DNA of 36,216 nt from Opitutales bacterium UBA2995 (GCA_002346535.1 DDZZ01000018.1:1-36216), one strand, 5' to 3'. Counted from the stretch's first letter, positions 15,174-23,899 are shown. Notes: a model not told the origin generated them from the sequence alone. Numbers and translations: made by a program.

Positions 15174-16841
15174 ATGAGTGAGGGAGACACCAGGCCCACT
15201 AACTTTATACGGGACATCATAGACGAAGAGCTCGCTGCAGGAAAACATGAAGTTATCGTGACACGTTTTCCTCCCGAGCCCAATGGCTACTTGCACATTG
15301 GTCATTCCAAGGCGATTTTGACAAACTATTCCATCGCACAGGATTATAATGGCCGTTTCCATCTCCGCATGGATGACACCAATCCCAGCAAAGAGGATAT
15401 GTCCTATGTTGAGGCCATTATTAACGACCTGACCTGGCTGGGTGTTGAATGGGGCGAGAGCCTGTTTTTTGCCTCTGATTATTACCAGCAATTGTATGAG
15501 TGGGCTCTTTTTCTCATCAACGAATGCAGAGCTTACGTCGATGACCTGTCCCTCGAAGAAATGAAGGAGTATCGGGGCAACCTCACCGAACCTGGAAAAA
15601 ATAGCCCCTACCGGGATCGCGGCGTTGAAGAAAACCTCGATCTCTTCGCCAAAATGAAGAATGGCGAATACGAGGATGGGGCCAAAGTCTTGCGTGCTAA
15701 AATTGATATGGCGCATCCCAATCTCAATATGCGGGATCCTGTTCTTTATCGGATTCTGCATCACAATCACTACCGGACCGCCGATGAATGGTGTATCTAC
15801 CCCATGTATGATTTCGCCCACGGTCAGGGTGATGCTATCGAAGGAATCACCCATAGTATTTGCTCGCTAGAATTCGAAAATCACAGGCCTCTCTACGATT
15901 GGTTTATTGAAAACCTTCCTGTACCCAGTAAACCAAGACAGATTGAATTTTCCCGTCTAAACCTTACCCATACCGTAATGAGCAAACGCAAGCTACTCGC
16001 CTTGGTGGAGGGGGGGTATGTAAATGGATGGGACGATCCACGAATGCCCACGCTGATCGGGTATCGTAGAAGAGGATACACCCCTGAATCGATTCACGAG
16101 TTTTCAAAACGAGCCGGAGTGACCAAACAAAACCAGGTCATCGATATCTCCCTTCTGGATTTTTGCCTCAGGCAGGACTTGGAACTGAAAGCCATGCGTC
16201 GTATGGCTGTTCTGGATCCGCTCAAGGTTACCATCACCAATTTTCCAGAAGGCGAAGTTGAGTGGTATGAAGGGCCCAATCATCCGGGTATTGAGAGTTT
16301 TGGTACGCGCATGGTACCCTTGACGCGAGAGCTTTATATTGAGCGCGATGACTTCATGGAAGATCCGCCTAGGAAGTATTTCCGGCTGGCTCCGGGTCGA
16401 GAGGTTCGCCTGCGTTACGCCTGCTACATCACCGCCAAGGAAGTCGTTAAGGATGAGGACGGTAACATCCTGGAGATAATTGCCGAATTCGATCCGGAGT
16501 CCCGGGGTGCCAGTACGCTTGATGGTCGCAAAGTAAAGGGCACTATCCATTTTGTAAGCGCTTCCGAAAATGTTCCATTGGAGGTAAGGATGTATGATCA
16601 TCTCTTTCTAAATGAAGATCCGGAAGCTGACGGTGATTTTATCCAGAACCTCAATCCCGATTCACTTAAGGTGATTACTGCATACGGAGAACCTGAGTTG
16701 AAGGGCGCAAAGTTGGGTGATCCTATTCAATTTGAGCGTAAAGGGTATTTCAGTATCGATCCGGATTCTTCGGAGGAAATGATTGTTTTCAACCGCACAG
16801 TGGGCTTGAGGGATAGCTGGGGAAAGAAACAACGTAAATAG
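15174..16841 (+). CDS. glnS: Glutaminyl-tRNA synthetase
   Basis: A 555-residue class I synthetase. RFPPEPNGYLHIGHSKAI at residues 36-53 holds the HIGH motif, and FHLRMDDTNPSKE follows. The KMSKS counterpart is VMSKRKLL near 268. The C-terminal half has the beta-barrel anticodon-binding domains typical of GlnRS (YFRLAPGREVRLRYACYI) and ends near NRTVGLRDSW. GlnRS in bacteria is a horizontally acquired gene of eukaryotic origin. Its presence means Gln-tRNA is made directly rather than through GatCAB. A terminator follows at 16853. Confidence 0.98.
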   Translation: MSEGDTRPTNFIRDIIDEELAAGKHEVIVTRFPPEPNGYLHIGHSKAILTNYSIAQDYNGRFHLRMDDTNPSKEDMSYVEAIINDLTWLGVEWGESLFFASDYYQQLYEWALFLINECRAYVDDLSLEEMKEYRGNLTEPGKNSPYRDRGVEENLDLFAKMKNGEYEDGAKVLRAKIDMAHPNLNMRDPVLYRILHHNHYRTADEWCIYPMYDFAHGQGDAIEGITHSICSLEFENHRPLYDWFIENLPVPSKPRQIEFSRLNLTHTVMSKRKLLALVEGGYVNGWDDPRMPTLIGYRRRGYTPESIHEFSKRAGVTKQNQVIDISLLDFCLRQDLELKAMRRMAVLDPLKVTITNFPEGEVEWYEGPNHPGIESFGTRMVPLTRELYIERDDFMEDPPRKYFRLAPGREVRLRYACYITAKEVVKDEDGNILEIIAEFDPESRGASTLDGRKVKGTIHFVSASENVPLEVRMYDHLFLNEDPEADGDFIQNLNPDSLKVITAYGEPELKGAKLGDPIQFERKGYFSIDPDSSEEMIVFNRTVGLRDSWGKKQRK

Positions 16842-16852
16842 AGATCGGAATA

Positions 16853-16880
16853 GACGCGCTTTCGAAGCGTCCTATTTTTT
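16853..16880 (+). terminator. Rho-independent terminator of glnS
   Basis: GACGC (16853-16857) and GCGTC (16867-16871) close a hairpin that can also pair CGCTT with AAGCG. It is followed by CTA and a T-run to 16880. It begins 12 bases after the glnS stop. Confidence 0.75.
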
Positions 16881-17070
16881 GTTCGTCAGCGATGAGTGCA
16901 ATTTTATGCCGTATAGCCGGTTTATACCGAATGATTCTGTCGGTCCTCCTCTTATCTTGTGGTCCAATCCTGAAGGTATATAAGCACGCAGCCATTATCG
17001 GGCAGAGGCTTACGGTAAATGTCCTAAAGATTAGGGGGTCGTTTCTTGCGACGGTCGGTCCTCTCAATGC

Positions 17071-17298
17071 TCAAACGGGAGTCCCAAAACGCGAGAATAC
17101 CATTGTGCGGTTTCCTTTGTTTGCGCCCACATCCAATACAACATATCCCTGGGTTATGAACTTCCCGTAGAATTCTTGGCGTCGTTCATCCTCCACTGAA
17201 AAGGTAAGGAAAGATTTCTCTGTTTTGCGCTGACCCGCCCAGTGATGAATAGGATAAAGCCAACTCTCCATTGCAAAAAATTTCAGGGCTTGTACCAT
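17071..17298 (-). pseudogene. FkbM-family methyltransferase, N-terminal remnant
   Basis: A 75-residue frame ending at a TGA at 17071-17073. Its second half reads EFYGKFITQGYVVLDVGANKGNRTMVFSRFG, which matches the start of FkbM-type SAM-dependent methyltransferases (the DVGANxGNRT motif I of the SAM-binding site). Intact members have about 230-280 residues; here the frame stops right after motif I. Continuing in the same frame gives RGPTVARNDPLIFRTF and beyond, without recognisable motifs. It is therefore a truncated and diverged remnant between glnS and the PQQ protein. The rest of 16881-17402 holds nothing else I can name. Confidence 0.6.
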
Positions 17299-17402
17299 AC
17301 ACTGAAGATTCCTTCCGATCTACTTTGGCGGGATGCCAAAAGCAGATATGGCGCACTTCGTAGATTAATTTTAGGTATCAATTACTTTGGATATCATTTC
17401 TG

Positions 17403-18758
17403 TTATTCACCAATACAATAAAGTTTCGAGACCGTTCGGATGAGAATCTTGTCGTCAAGAATTGCCGGTACGGACATCACCATTTCCTCCAGGCTGTTTT
17501 GGTAGAGCAAGTTGAACTCAGTACCTGCTTCAATGACGTAAGTCTCGCCCTGTTCACTGAGGCAAAAGACTTTGTCGTTGTAGGCCCATGGGGAGCAGGT
17601 AAAGGAGGCGCGCTCCTTATCATTTATTTTTCGTTGAGAGTATATTTGCTCTCCGGTCGCCGGGTTATAGGCCTCAAAGGATCCGCGGTCCAGGATGCTG
17701 TAATAGATGCCTTTGTAAATTAGCGGGGATGTGTTGTAGTTGCCGGCTAGAGGATGGTACCAAGCTACATAGTCGTTGCTCTCTTCATTTTCTGCCAGAG
17801 TAATATCGCCTCTGGCACCTGGTTTGATTGCGTACACTGGCCGGTGAGAGTCTGAAAAGTACCCGGAATTTACATACAGAAGGCCACATTCAGAAATAGG
17901 AGTGGCAATGCAGGCCCAGGACATGCGGCCGTCCATTTCCCATAAAAGATTGCCGTCTAGGTCGTAGGAGCGAATCCGGTTCTTTGCATTGGTTACCAGC
18001 TCAGTGCGGATTTCGTTTTCCCAAATAAAAGGTGTGGCCCAACTGCTAATTTCATCCCGGTATACTTTCCAGACTTCCTTACCAGTTTTTCCATGGAATT
18101 TAGCCAGCCACGATTCTTCCTGGTTGTCATACAAGACGTAAACATGTCCTTGATAGACTATGGGAGAGCTTGCAGCTCCCCAATCATTTCTCGTTTCTTT
18201 TGCCTCGATTTCATACGTCCAAAGGTGGTTGCCCTCCAAGTCAAAGGTGTAAAGCCCGACATCTCCAAATAGAAAGTAAACCCTTTCACCATCGGTGGCC
18301 GGCGTTTCCGAGGCGTAGGTGTTCTTTGGATGTCTTGGTACTTCCGGTTTGCCTTCTTTAACCTTGTTTCTCCAAAGCACATCGCCAGTTTTCAAGTCAA
18401 AGCAATAGACGATCCATGCATGTACTTCATCGACTGGGATTTCTCGACCTCTTCCATTGTAGAGCCCTTCTTTTGGTTTTTCCCAATTGCCGGCCGCATC
18501 CACGGTGGTAAGAAATACTTTATCGTCCCAAACCACAGGGCTCGACCAACCCCACCCAGGAACGTCCGTTACCCATTGAACATTTTCCGTTGTGCTCCAC
18601 TTCTCCGGCAATTTGGGATTATCGGCTATTGCGGGGTTGGCATTCCCTCCCCGAAATTGCGGCCAATTGACCCCATTTTCTGACCATGAAATTGTGCCGG
18701 TTACAAGCAACAGAATGGACAGTGAAAATTTAAATAGAAGTTTCGAGTGTATAGTCAT
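17403..18758 (-). CDS. Secreted PQQ-like beta-propeller (BamB-like) protein
   Basis: A 451-residue protein with an N-terminal signal (KLLFKFSLSILLLVTGTISWS) and then repeated blades. WPQFRGGNANPAIADN is the usual opening of verrucomicrobial and planctomycetal PQQ-repeat proteins. Repeats such as VYCFDLKTGDVLWRNKV, GLYTFDLEGNHLWTYEI, AKFHGKTGKEVWKVYRD and RSYDLDGNLLWEMDG each carry the D-x-x-T/D-G-x-x-x-W blade motif. Such proteins are periplasmic or surface propellers of unknown role; some act as quinoproteins, but no dehydrogenase residues can be assigned. The frame opens 49 codons earlier at 18905; the ATG at 18758 places the signal peptide at the start. It stands between two gene remnants. 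Confidence 0.9.
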   Translation of the reverse strand: MTIHSKLLFKFSLSILLLVTGTISWSENGVNWPQFRGGNANPAIADNPKLPEKWSTTENVQWVTDVPGWGWSSPVVWDDKVFLTTVDAAGNWEKPKEGLYNGRGREIPVDEVHAWIVYCFDLKTGDVLWRNKVKEGKPEVPRHPKNTYASETPATDGERVYFLFGDVGLYTFDLEGNHLWTYEIEAKETRNDWGAASSPIVYQGHVYVLYDNQEESWLAKFHGKTGKEVWKVYRDEISSWATPFIWENEIRTELVTNAKNRIRSYDLDGNLLWEMDGRMSWACIATPISECGLLYVNSGYFSDSHRPVYAIKPGARGDITLAENEESNDYVAWYHPLAGNYNTSPLIYKGIYYSILDRGSFEAYNPATGEQIYSQRKINDKERASFTCSPWAYNDKVFCLSEQGETYVIEAGTEFNLLYQNSLEEMVMSVPAILDDKILIRTVSKLYCIGE

Positions 18759-18864
18759 CTGGGTAAGGGTAATTATGAGATGTCTTGGACTAGGCAAATC
18801 TTTTGAATTTATAGAGGGCTTCAAGTACAATCTTACAGGTTTAGGATGCTCACCTATTCCTTTA

Positions 18865-19099
18865 GGTCGACCACAATTCATAAGCCCGCTGCAGCAGTGG
18901 TACATAATTCGGATGTTCTTAGTAGGCCTTACGGAACATGCGGCTCTTGCCGTGGTGCGAACCTTGCTGGTGTGGAATTTCCGAATTGTTTCAATCCAGG
19001 GACTTTTGCTCCGCGATTTTCCAGGTTACAACAGGTCGAGGATCCCATGGATCTACCTCCGAGTATGATCAAGTCGAAATGGTTTTCAGCAGAAGGCAT
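18865..19099 (-). pseudogene. Monomeric sarcosine oxidase-type FAD oxidoreductase, N-terminal remnant
   Basis: From ATG 19099 the minus strand gives FDLIILGGRSMGSSTCCNLE and a GLKQF segment, matching the FAD-binding N-terminus of MSOX/N-methyltryptophan oxidases (expected GAGxMGS). One base appears missing near 18984. In the next frame the family sequence resumes as IPHQQGSHHGKSRMFRKAY, meets TAA at 18919-18921, then continues EHPNYVPLLQRAYELW. Homology ends near 18865 after about 80 of some 380 residues. A degraded dinucleotide motif, a frameshift, a stop and loss of the C-terminus mark a dead gene. The flanks 18759-18864 and 19100-19270 show no other gene. Confidence 0.8.
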
Positions 19100-19274
19100 G
19101 TCGATCGAGCATGATAAAATTCTGATGTACCAAGCAACCAAGTTATATAGGCTTTACTCTTGAGCAACATTGAATCTCTGGTTCTCAGCAGTACCTTAGT
19201 ATCTTTGTAACTCTGTTTCTGAATAACTTTGCGCATAACTTGAGGATAACCCGATCCGATTTTAGTTGCTAGTC

Positions 19275-19410
19275 GGAATCCCTCAAATCAGCTTGGCAGA
19301 AAGCATTTGGGAGAGCTTCCAGCGGGTAGCTGAGACGGAGGTGCGACCGGCCTCCGAATCCTTCGAACCTGATGCGACTAAAACCGCCGTAGGGAATCCT
19401 TGCCACCTAG
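19275..19410 (+). ncRNA. TPP riboswitch (THI element) upstream of thiC
   Basis: The conserved cores are present in order: AGCTTCC with GTAGCTGAGA (19314-19335), a variable hairpin CGGAGG/CCTCCG (19336-19356), CTTCGAACCTGATG (19361-19374), a short P5 GCG/CGC pair, and CCGTAGGGAA (19386-19395). P1 can form from TCCCT (19279-19283) with AGGGA (19391-19395), or from GGCAG with TTGCC. The element binds thiamin pyrophosphate and lowers expression of the downstream thi operon. No T-run hairpin lies between it and thiC. A small ATCCC-GAAA-GGGG hairpin at about 19429-19442 may belong to the expression platform, so control is more likely at translation. Confidence 0.95.
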
Positions 19411-19469
19411 AGAATTAAAGAAGGAAGGATCCCGAAAGGGGGCTGAAGTCGTGTCGCAATATTGATTTT

Positions 19470-21398
19470 ATGGACGACACAATCAAACCTCTACAATCCA
19501 CTGACCACAGCTTATTCCCAAATTCCAGACGTATTTATGTGCAAGGCAGCCGTCCTGACATTCAGATTCCCATGCGGGAAATTGCCTTGCAGGATTCGCG
19601 CCTTCCCGATGGAACCTTGGAAGGGAATGACCCCATTCGGGTATACGATACTTCCGGTTCCTGGGGTGATCCGCAATTTCACGGTGATTGCACGCGTGGC
19701 CTTCCAAAACTGAGGGAGGGCTGGATTCTGGAACGGGAAGATGTGGAAAGTTACGAAGGCCGGTCGGTAAAACCCCAGGACGATGGTTATCTGTCCGAGG
19801 CGCATAAAGATACTGCCGCCGAAAAGAACGGCAGCCGGCAGTTTATCGGATTTGACAATACATCTCGCCAGATTTACCGCAGTAAATCTGGACGTGGCGT
19901 GACCCAGCTTCATTACGCTAAGCAAGGTATCATTACTCCAGAGATGGAATACATTGCCATCCGAGAGAACATGAAACTGCAAGCATATCGTGAGGGCTTG
20001 GAAATGTCCGACTCGGCTGATCGTAATTCGCTGAATATTCAACATCCCGGACAGTCATGGGGCGCCTCGATTCCCAAGGAGATAACTCCGGAATTTGTTC
20101 GTTCAGAAGTGGCACGCGGACGGGCCATTATTCCCTCCAATATCAACCATCTGGAATTGGAACCCATGATCATCGGTCGGAATTTCTTGGTTAAAATCAA
20201 CACAAACATTGGCAACTCTGCTGTAGCATCCTCTATAGAGGAAGAAGTTGAGAAAATGCGATGGTCAGTCAAATGGGGTGGGGACACACTTATGGATCTT
20301 TCCACCGGTAAAAATATTCACCAGACCCGCGAATGGATTCTCCGCAATTGCCCAGTGCCCGTTGGAACCGTACCTATTTACCAGGCCCTTGAAAAAGTAA
20401 ATGGCAAAGCCGAGGAACTGTCTTGGGAGATTTTTGCCGACACGCTAATCGAGCAAGCCGAACAGGGTGTTGATTATTTCACTATTCATGCCGGTGTACT
20501 GCTGCCGTTTATTCCGATGACCGCCAAACGCATGACAGGTATTGTCAGTCGAGGTGGATCGATTCTAGCCAAGTGGTGCCTAGCTCATCATAAAGAGAAT
20601 TTCCTCTACACTCACTGGGATGACATTTGCGATATCATGGCCGCTTACGACGTCTCCTTCTCTATTGGTGACGGACTGCGGCCGGGTTCCATTGCCGATG
20701 CCAACGATGAAGCCCAGTTTGCCGAACTCAAAACACAGGGAGAACTGACTCGCCGCGCTTGGGAGTTTGGAGTACAAGTCATGAATGAAGGCCCGGGTCA
20801 TGTACCTATGCATATGATACAGGAAAACATGGAAAAGCAACTCGAATGGTGCGACGAGGCTCCTTTCTATACTCTTGGGCCACTCACTACGGATGTGGCG
20901 CCCGGATACGACCATATCACCAGCGGAATTGGCGCAGCCATGATCGGTTGGTACGGTACGGCCATGCTCTGTTACGTCACTCCAAAGGAACACCTTGGTC
21001 TTCCTAACAAGGATGACGTTCGTGAAGGAGTTATCACTTACAAAATTGCTGCTCATGCGGCCGATTTGGCCAAAGGCCATCCTGCAGCGCAATATAGGGA
21101 CAACGCTCTCTCAAAAGCCCGATTCGAGTTTCGTTGGGAAGATCAGTTTAACCTCTCACTCGATCCGGAAAAAGCTCGGTCTTTTCACGATGAGACTTTA
21201 CCTCAAGAAGGGGCCAAGTCTGCCCACTTCTGTTCAATGTGCGGCCCCAATTTTTGTTCGATGAAAATTACCGAGGATGTACGGCGCTACGCTGAAGAAA
21301 AAGGTATGACAGAAGAAGAGGTGTTTTTTCGCGGCATGGAGAAGAAGTCCGCCGAGTTCAAGGAACGTGGCGGGGATATCTATGTTTCAAAAACTTGA
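19470..21398 (+). CDS. thiC: Phosphomethylpyrimidine synthase
   Basis: A 642-residue radical SAM enzyme that rearranges aminoimidazole ribotide to HMP phosphate. The N-terminal domain (RIYVQGSRPDIQIPMREI) is typical of the long bacterial form. The core contains FTIHAGVL, SRGGSILAKWC and EGPGHVPMHMI. The C-terminal 4Fe-4S motif CSMCGPNFC (C-x2-C-x4-C) is in place near residue 590, followed by MKITEDVR. It is the first gene behind the TPP riboswitch. No strong Shine-Dalgarno stands before ATG 19470. The thiS gene follows after 9 bases. Confidence 0.98.
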   Translation: MDDTIKPLQSTDHSLFPNSRRIYVQGSRPDIQIPMREIALQDSRLPDGTLEGNDPIRVYDTSGSWGDPQFHGDCTRGLPKLREGWILEREDVESYEGRSVKPQDDGYLSEAHKDTAAEKNGSRQFIGFDNTSRQIYRSKSGRGVTQLHYAKQGIITPEMEYIAIRENMKLQAYREGLEMSDSADRNSLNIQHPGQSWGASIPKEITPEFVRSEVARGRAIIPSNINHLELEPMIIGRNFLVKINTNIGNSAVASSIEEEVEKMRWSVKWGGDTLMDLSTGKNIHQTREWILRNCPVPVGTVPIYQALEKVNGKAEELSWEIFADTLIEQAEQGVDYFTIHAGVLLPFIPMTAKRMTGIVSRGGSILAKWCLAHHKENFLYTHWDDICDIMAAYDVSFSIGDGLRPGSIADANDEAQFAELKTQGELTRRAWEFGVQVMNEGPGHVPMHMIQENMEKQLEWCDEAPFYTLGPLTTDVAPGYDHITSGIGAAMIGWYGTAMLCYVTPKEHLGLPNKDDVREGVITYKIAAHAADLAKGHPAAQYRDNALSKARFEFRWEDQFNLSLDPEKARSFHDETLPQEGAKSAHFCSMCGPNFCSMKITEDVRRYAEEKGMTEEEVFFRGMEKKSAEFKERGGDIYVSKT

Positions 21399-21407
21399 GG
21401 AAAAACA

Positions 21408-21611
21408 ATGACCATTACCATCAACGATGAAATGCGATCGCTAACTGACCCTTCGACGTTGTTTGATTTACTCCAGTCCATGGAACTTGCGGAGCAAAAC
21501 GGAATTGCCGTGGCCATAAACGAGCAGGTGGTTACCAAAGTCGACTGGCCAGACTATACTTTACAGGAAACGGACCGGGTGACTATCATACAGGCAACCC
21601 AAGGTGGCTAA
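21408..21611 (+). CDS. thiS: Thiamin biosynthesis sulfur carrier protein
   Basis: A 67-residue ubiquitin-like protein ending in the required Gly-Gly (IIQATQGG). The C-terminal Gly is adenylated by ThiF and converted to thiocarboxylate, which donates sulfur to ThiG. The internal GIAVAINEQVVTK strand is typical. A GAGG stands about 7 bases before the ATG, one of the clearer Shine-Dalgarno sites in the window. Confidence 0.96.
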   Translation: MTITINDEMRSLTDPSTLFDLLQSMELAEQNGIAVAINEQVVTKVDWPDYTLQETDRVTIIQATQGG

Positions 21612-21819
21612 AATTGGTTTTCATTCAATGAAGAGTTCACTGGAAGACAGATTGTCAGGTACATTCGGCCAGCATTTTGAAGCTCGCAAAGTTGAGGAGT
21701 TTATCGGGGTGTGTGGCCATTATTATTGGCCTCGAATAGCCAATGATGGTTCAAACTTCTTAGCGGTCATCGGCGATGGCCGCCCATATAATAAAGGATT
21801 TAGACGCTCAGCTCTATAA
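21604..21819 (+). CDS. Small ORF between thiS and the thiE-like gene, doubtful
   Basis: A 71-codon frame from GTG 21604 (or 63 codons from ATG 21628) that overlaps the thiS stop by 8 bases. The sequence (HFEARKVEEFIGVCGHYYWP) matches no family that I recognise. The 228-base gap between thiS and the next gene is unusual in this tight operon, so the frame may be a real small gene, a remnant or chance. Confidence 0.25.
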   Translation: MAKIGFHSMKSSLEDRLSGTFGQHFEARKVEEFIGVCGHYYWPRIANDGSNFLAVIGDGRPYNKGFRRSAL

Positions 21820-21839
21820 ATTCAGTAAGAAATAGAAAC

Positions 21840-22469
21840 TTGCTCGAAACCATCGTCATATCTCTGGAAAGCCATTATCCCAATGAACAAGATTGGGTGG
21901 TGAAGCTTTTTGAAGCAGGCTTGTCTCGCTATCATTTACGCAAACCTTTTTTGACAGATGAGGAGTTGGAAGAATACCTGAGCCAGATTCCGGAGAAATG
22001 GCTCCGGCAAGTGATTCCCCATCAGAGCCACTATATGGTTGAAGCTCGCGACCTTGGTGGCTGGCACTTTAAGGACGATGCCAAAAATCTTCAGAAGGCA
22101 GAAGCGCTCATGAAATCACGCCAGAAGTCCCTTATTCTTAGCCGGACAATTCACAGTCTCGACGATTTGAATGAAGATTTGAGTCAATGGGACTACGTGA
22201 TGTTAGGTCCCGTATTCCATTCAATTTCCAAAGGAAACTATGGCCCCAAGTGGGAAGAGGCTCAATTAACCGCAGCCTTACGTTACTGCAAAGACGCTTA
22301 CCGGACCCGTGTTTACGCGCTGGGTGGTGTAGATGAATCCAAATCCCAGCGCTGTGAGCGTATGGGTTTCGATGGCCTGGCCTTATTGGGTTGTATTTGG
22401 AAAACCCCCAATCCGCTGGAATCTTTTTTAAAGGTGAAATTGGCAGTGGAGGAAAATTTCAGATCATGA
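21840..22469 (+). CDS. Divergent ThiE/TenI-like protein
   Basis: A 209-residue TIM-barrel protein of the thiamin phosphate synthase/TenI superfamily. Recognisable strands are LSRYHLRKPF near 29-38, the MVEARDLGGWHFKDD segment near 67-81, which aligns with GxHL of ThiE, YVMLGPVFHSISKGNYG near 119-135, and YALGGVDES near 159-167. The diphosphate-binding positions are less conserved than in the following ThiE, so it may be a TenI-type aminopyrimidine/thiazole tautomerase, a second ThiE or a regulatory paralogue. It starts at TTG 21840. Its stop overlaps the thiE ATG (ATGA), so the two are coupled. Confidence 0.75.
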   Translation: MLETIVISLESHYPNEQDWVVKLFEAGLSRYHLRKPFLTDEELEEYLSQIPEKWLRQVIPHQSHYMVEARDLGGWHFKDDAKNLQKAEALMKSRQKSLILSRTIHSLDDLNEDLSQWDYVMLGPVFHSISKGNYGPKWEEAQLTAALRYCKDAYRTRVYALGGVDESKSQRCERMGFDGLALLGCIWKTPNPLESFLKVKLAVEENFRS

Positions 22470-23092
22470 GCCATTTTCTCATGCAATGCATCACCATGGA
22501 CGGTATTGTATTATCCCATAATGAACAAGTGAAGGAGCTATGCAATGCCGGCGCAAAATGGATTCAATTACGCATGAAAATGGCAAAACCTGAAGAGGTG
22601 GAAGCGGTAGCCGTGGAAGTGCTACCGATTTGCAGCGACCACGATACCTTGTTGGTTATCAACGATCATTTGGACGTGGCCATAAAGACCGAAGCCGGGG
22701 GTGTGCACCTAGGAAAGGAAGACACCGATTGGAAAACCGCGCGCAGTTTGGCTGGACCGGACATGGTAATTGGTGGAACAGTAAATACTTTGCGGGATGC
22801 CCGGGCGGCCCTGGCCTGTGAGTGTCTCGACTATGTGGGGGTCGGTCCTTATCATTTTACGGAAACCAAAAAGAATCTTTCACCGGTTCTTGATAAGAAT
22901 AGTTTTAGCGAAATTATGGAATTCTTGGGTGAATTGCCCAAAGTGGTAATTGGAGGAGTAATACCTGAAGATTTGCCATCTATTGCCACGTTAGACGCGG
23001 ATGGAGTAGCTATTTCTTCTGGATTATTTGCCAACGGATCGGTGAACGAAAATTTTAATGCTTACTTGCAAAGTTGGCCGGGCGGAAGCTGA
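22466..23092 (+). CDS. thiE: Thiamin-phosphate synthase
   Basis: A 208-residue TIM-barrel enzyme that joins HMP-PP with thiazole phosphate to form thiamin phosphate. GAKWIQLRMK (residues 29-38), LLVINDHLDVAIKTEAGGVHLGKED (63-87), CLDYVGVGPYHFTETKKN (115-132) and KVVIGGV (157-163) match canonical ThiE, with the Arg, Asn-Asp and Gly-Val-His-Leu-Gly positions kept. The ATG at 22466 overlaps the previous stop and is preferred to an upstream in-frame start at 22391 that would lie inside the paralogue gene. Confidence 0.95.
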   Translation: MSHFLMQCITMDGIVLSHNEQVKELCNAGAKWIQLRMKMAKPEEVEAVAVEVLPICSDHDTLLVINDHLDVAIKTEAGGVHLGKEDTDWKTARSLAGPDMVIGGTVNTLRDARAALACECLDYVGVGPYHFTETKKNLSPVLDKNSFSEIMEFLGELPKVVIGGVIPEDLPSIATLDADGVAISSGLFANGSVNENFNAYLQSWPGGS

Positions 23093-23103
23093 ACAAAACT
23101 CAT

Positions 23104-23895
23104 ATGGATACAATTAAGTCAAAAGCCCTATTCATTGCGGACCGGCAGTTTGAATCCCGCCTGTTTTTGGGCACGGGTAAATATGCTTCCGGTGCGGCTA
23201 TGTCCGCCAGCTTGGATGCCAGTGGTACTGAGATGGTGACCATGGCCATGCGGCGGGTGCTTGCGAGAGGCGAGGAAGACGCGATCCTCGATTACTTGGA
23301 TCAGGATCGCTATCATTTGCTCCCCAATACATCCGGAGTACGGGATGCAAAGGAAGCTTTGTTTGCCGCCGAGCTGGCACGGGAGGCATTGCAAACGAAT
23401 TGGCTAAAGCTGGAAATACATCCGGATCCGAAATATTTGATGCCGGATCCACTGGAAACACTCGAAGCGACCCGGGAGTTGGTGAAACGCGGATTTGTCA
23501 TTCTACCATATATACACGCCGACCCGGTCTTGTGCAAACAGCTTGAGGATGTCGGGGCTTCTGCAGTTATGCCATTGGGGGCTCCCATAGGAACCAATCA
23601 GGGACTTGAATCACGGCGTTTTCTGGAAATCATTATCGAGCAATGCCAGGTCCCAGTGGTTATCGACGCTGGATTGGGGACTCCCTCCCACGCAGCCGAA
23701 GCTTTGGAAATGGGTGCCGACGCGGTGTTGGTAAACACGGCCATCGCTGCTGCTAAGGATCCTACAGCCATGGGCCGGGCGTTTAAACTGGGAGTAGAGG
23801 CTGGGCGTCTGGCCTTCGAAGCGGGTAAGGGCAAAGTTTCTTCATTAGCTGTCGCCTCTTCACCTTTAACAGAATTTCTTGAGACGCTGGAATAA
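23104..23895 (+). CDS. thiG: Thiazole synthase
   Basis: A 263-residue TIM-barrel enzyme that forms the thiazole phosphate from DXP, dehydroglycine and ThiS thiocarboxylate. SRLFLGTGKYASG opens the barrel (residues 18-30). WLKLEIHPDPKYLMPDP (100-116) contains the Schiff-base Lys. The phosphate-binding parts MPLGAPIGTNQG and VIDAGLGTPSHAAEALEMGADAVLVNTAIA are intact. The ATG at 23104 gives the usual length; an earlier start at 23074 would overlap thiE and add 10 residues. Confidence 0.97.
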   Translation: MDTIKSKALFIADRQFESRLFLGTGKYASGAAMSASLDASGTEMVTMAMRRVLARGEEDAILDYLDQDRYHLLPNTSGVRDAKEALFAAELAREALQTNWLKLEIHPDPKYLMPDPLETLEATRELVKRGFVILPYIHADPVLCKQLEDVGASAVMPLGAPIGTNQGLESRRFLEIIIEQCQVPVVIDAGLGTPSHAAEALEMGADAVLVNTAIAAAKDPTAMGRAFKLGVEAGRLAFEAGKGKVSSLAVASSPLTEFLETLE

Positions 23896-23899
23896 TAAC

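Noticed and set aside
15159..15854. A 231-codon minus-strand frame inside glnS
   Set aside because: Antisense to the catalytic domain of GlnRS; its composition follows from the sense codons.
16789..17067. A 92-codon minus-strand frame following the FkbM remnant
   Set aside because: It overlaps the end of glnS and the glnS terminator, starts at a TTG just after the remnant's stop and shows no methyltransferase motifs.
19512..20045. A long minus-strand frame of 177 codons inside thiC
   Set aside because: It is antisense to the well-conserved thiC N-terminus and has no family features; it is a shadow of the real gene.
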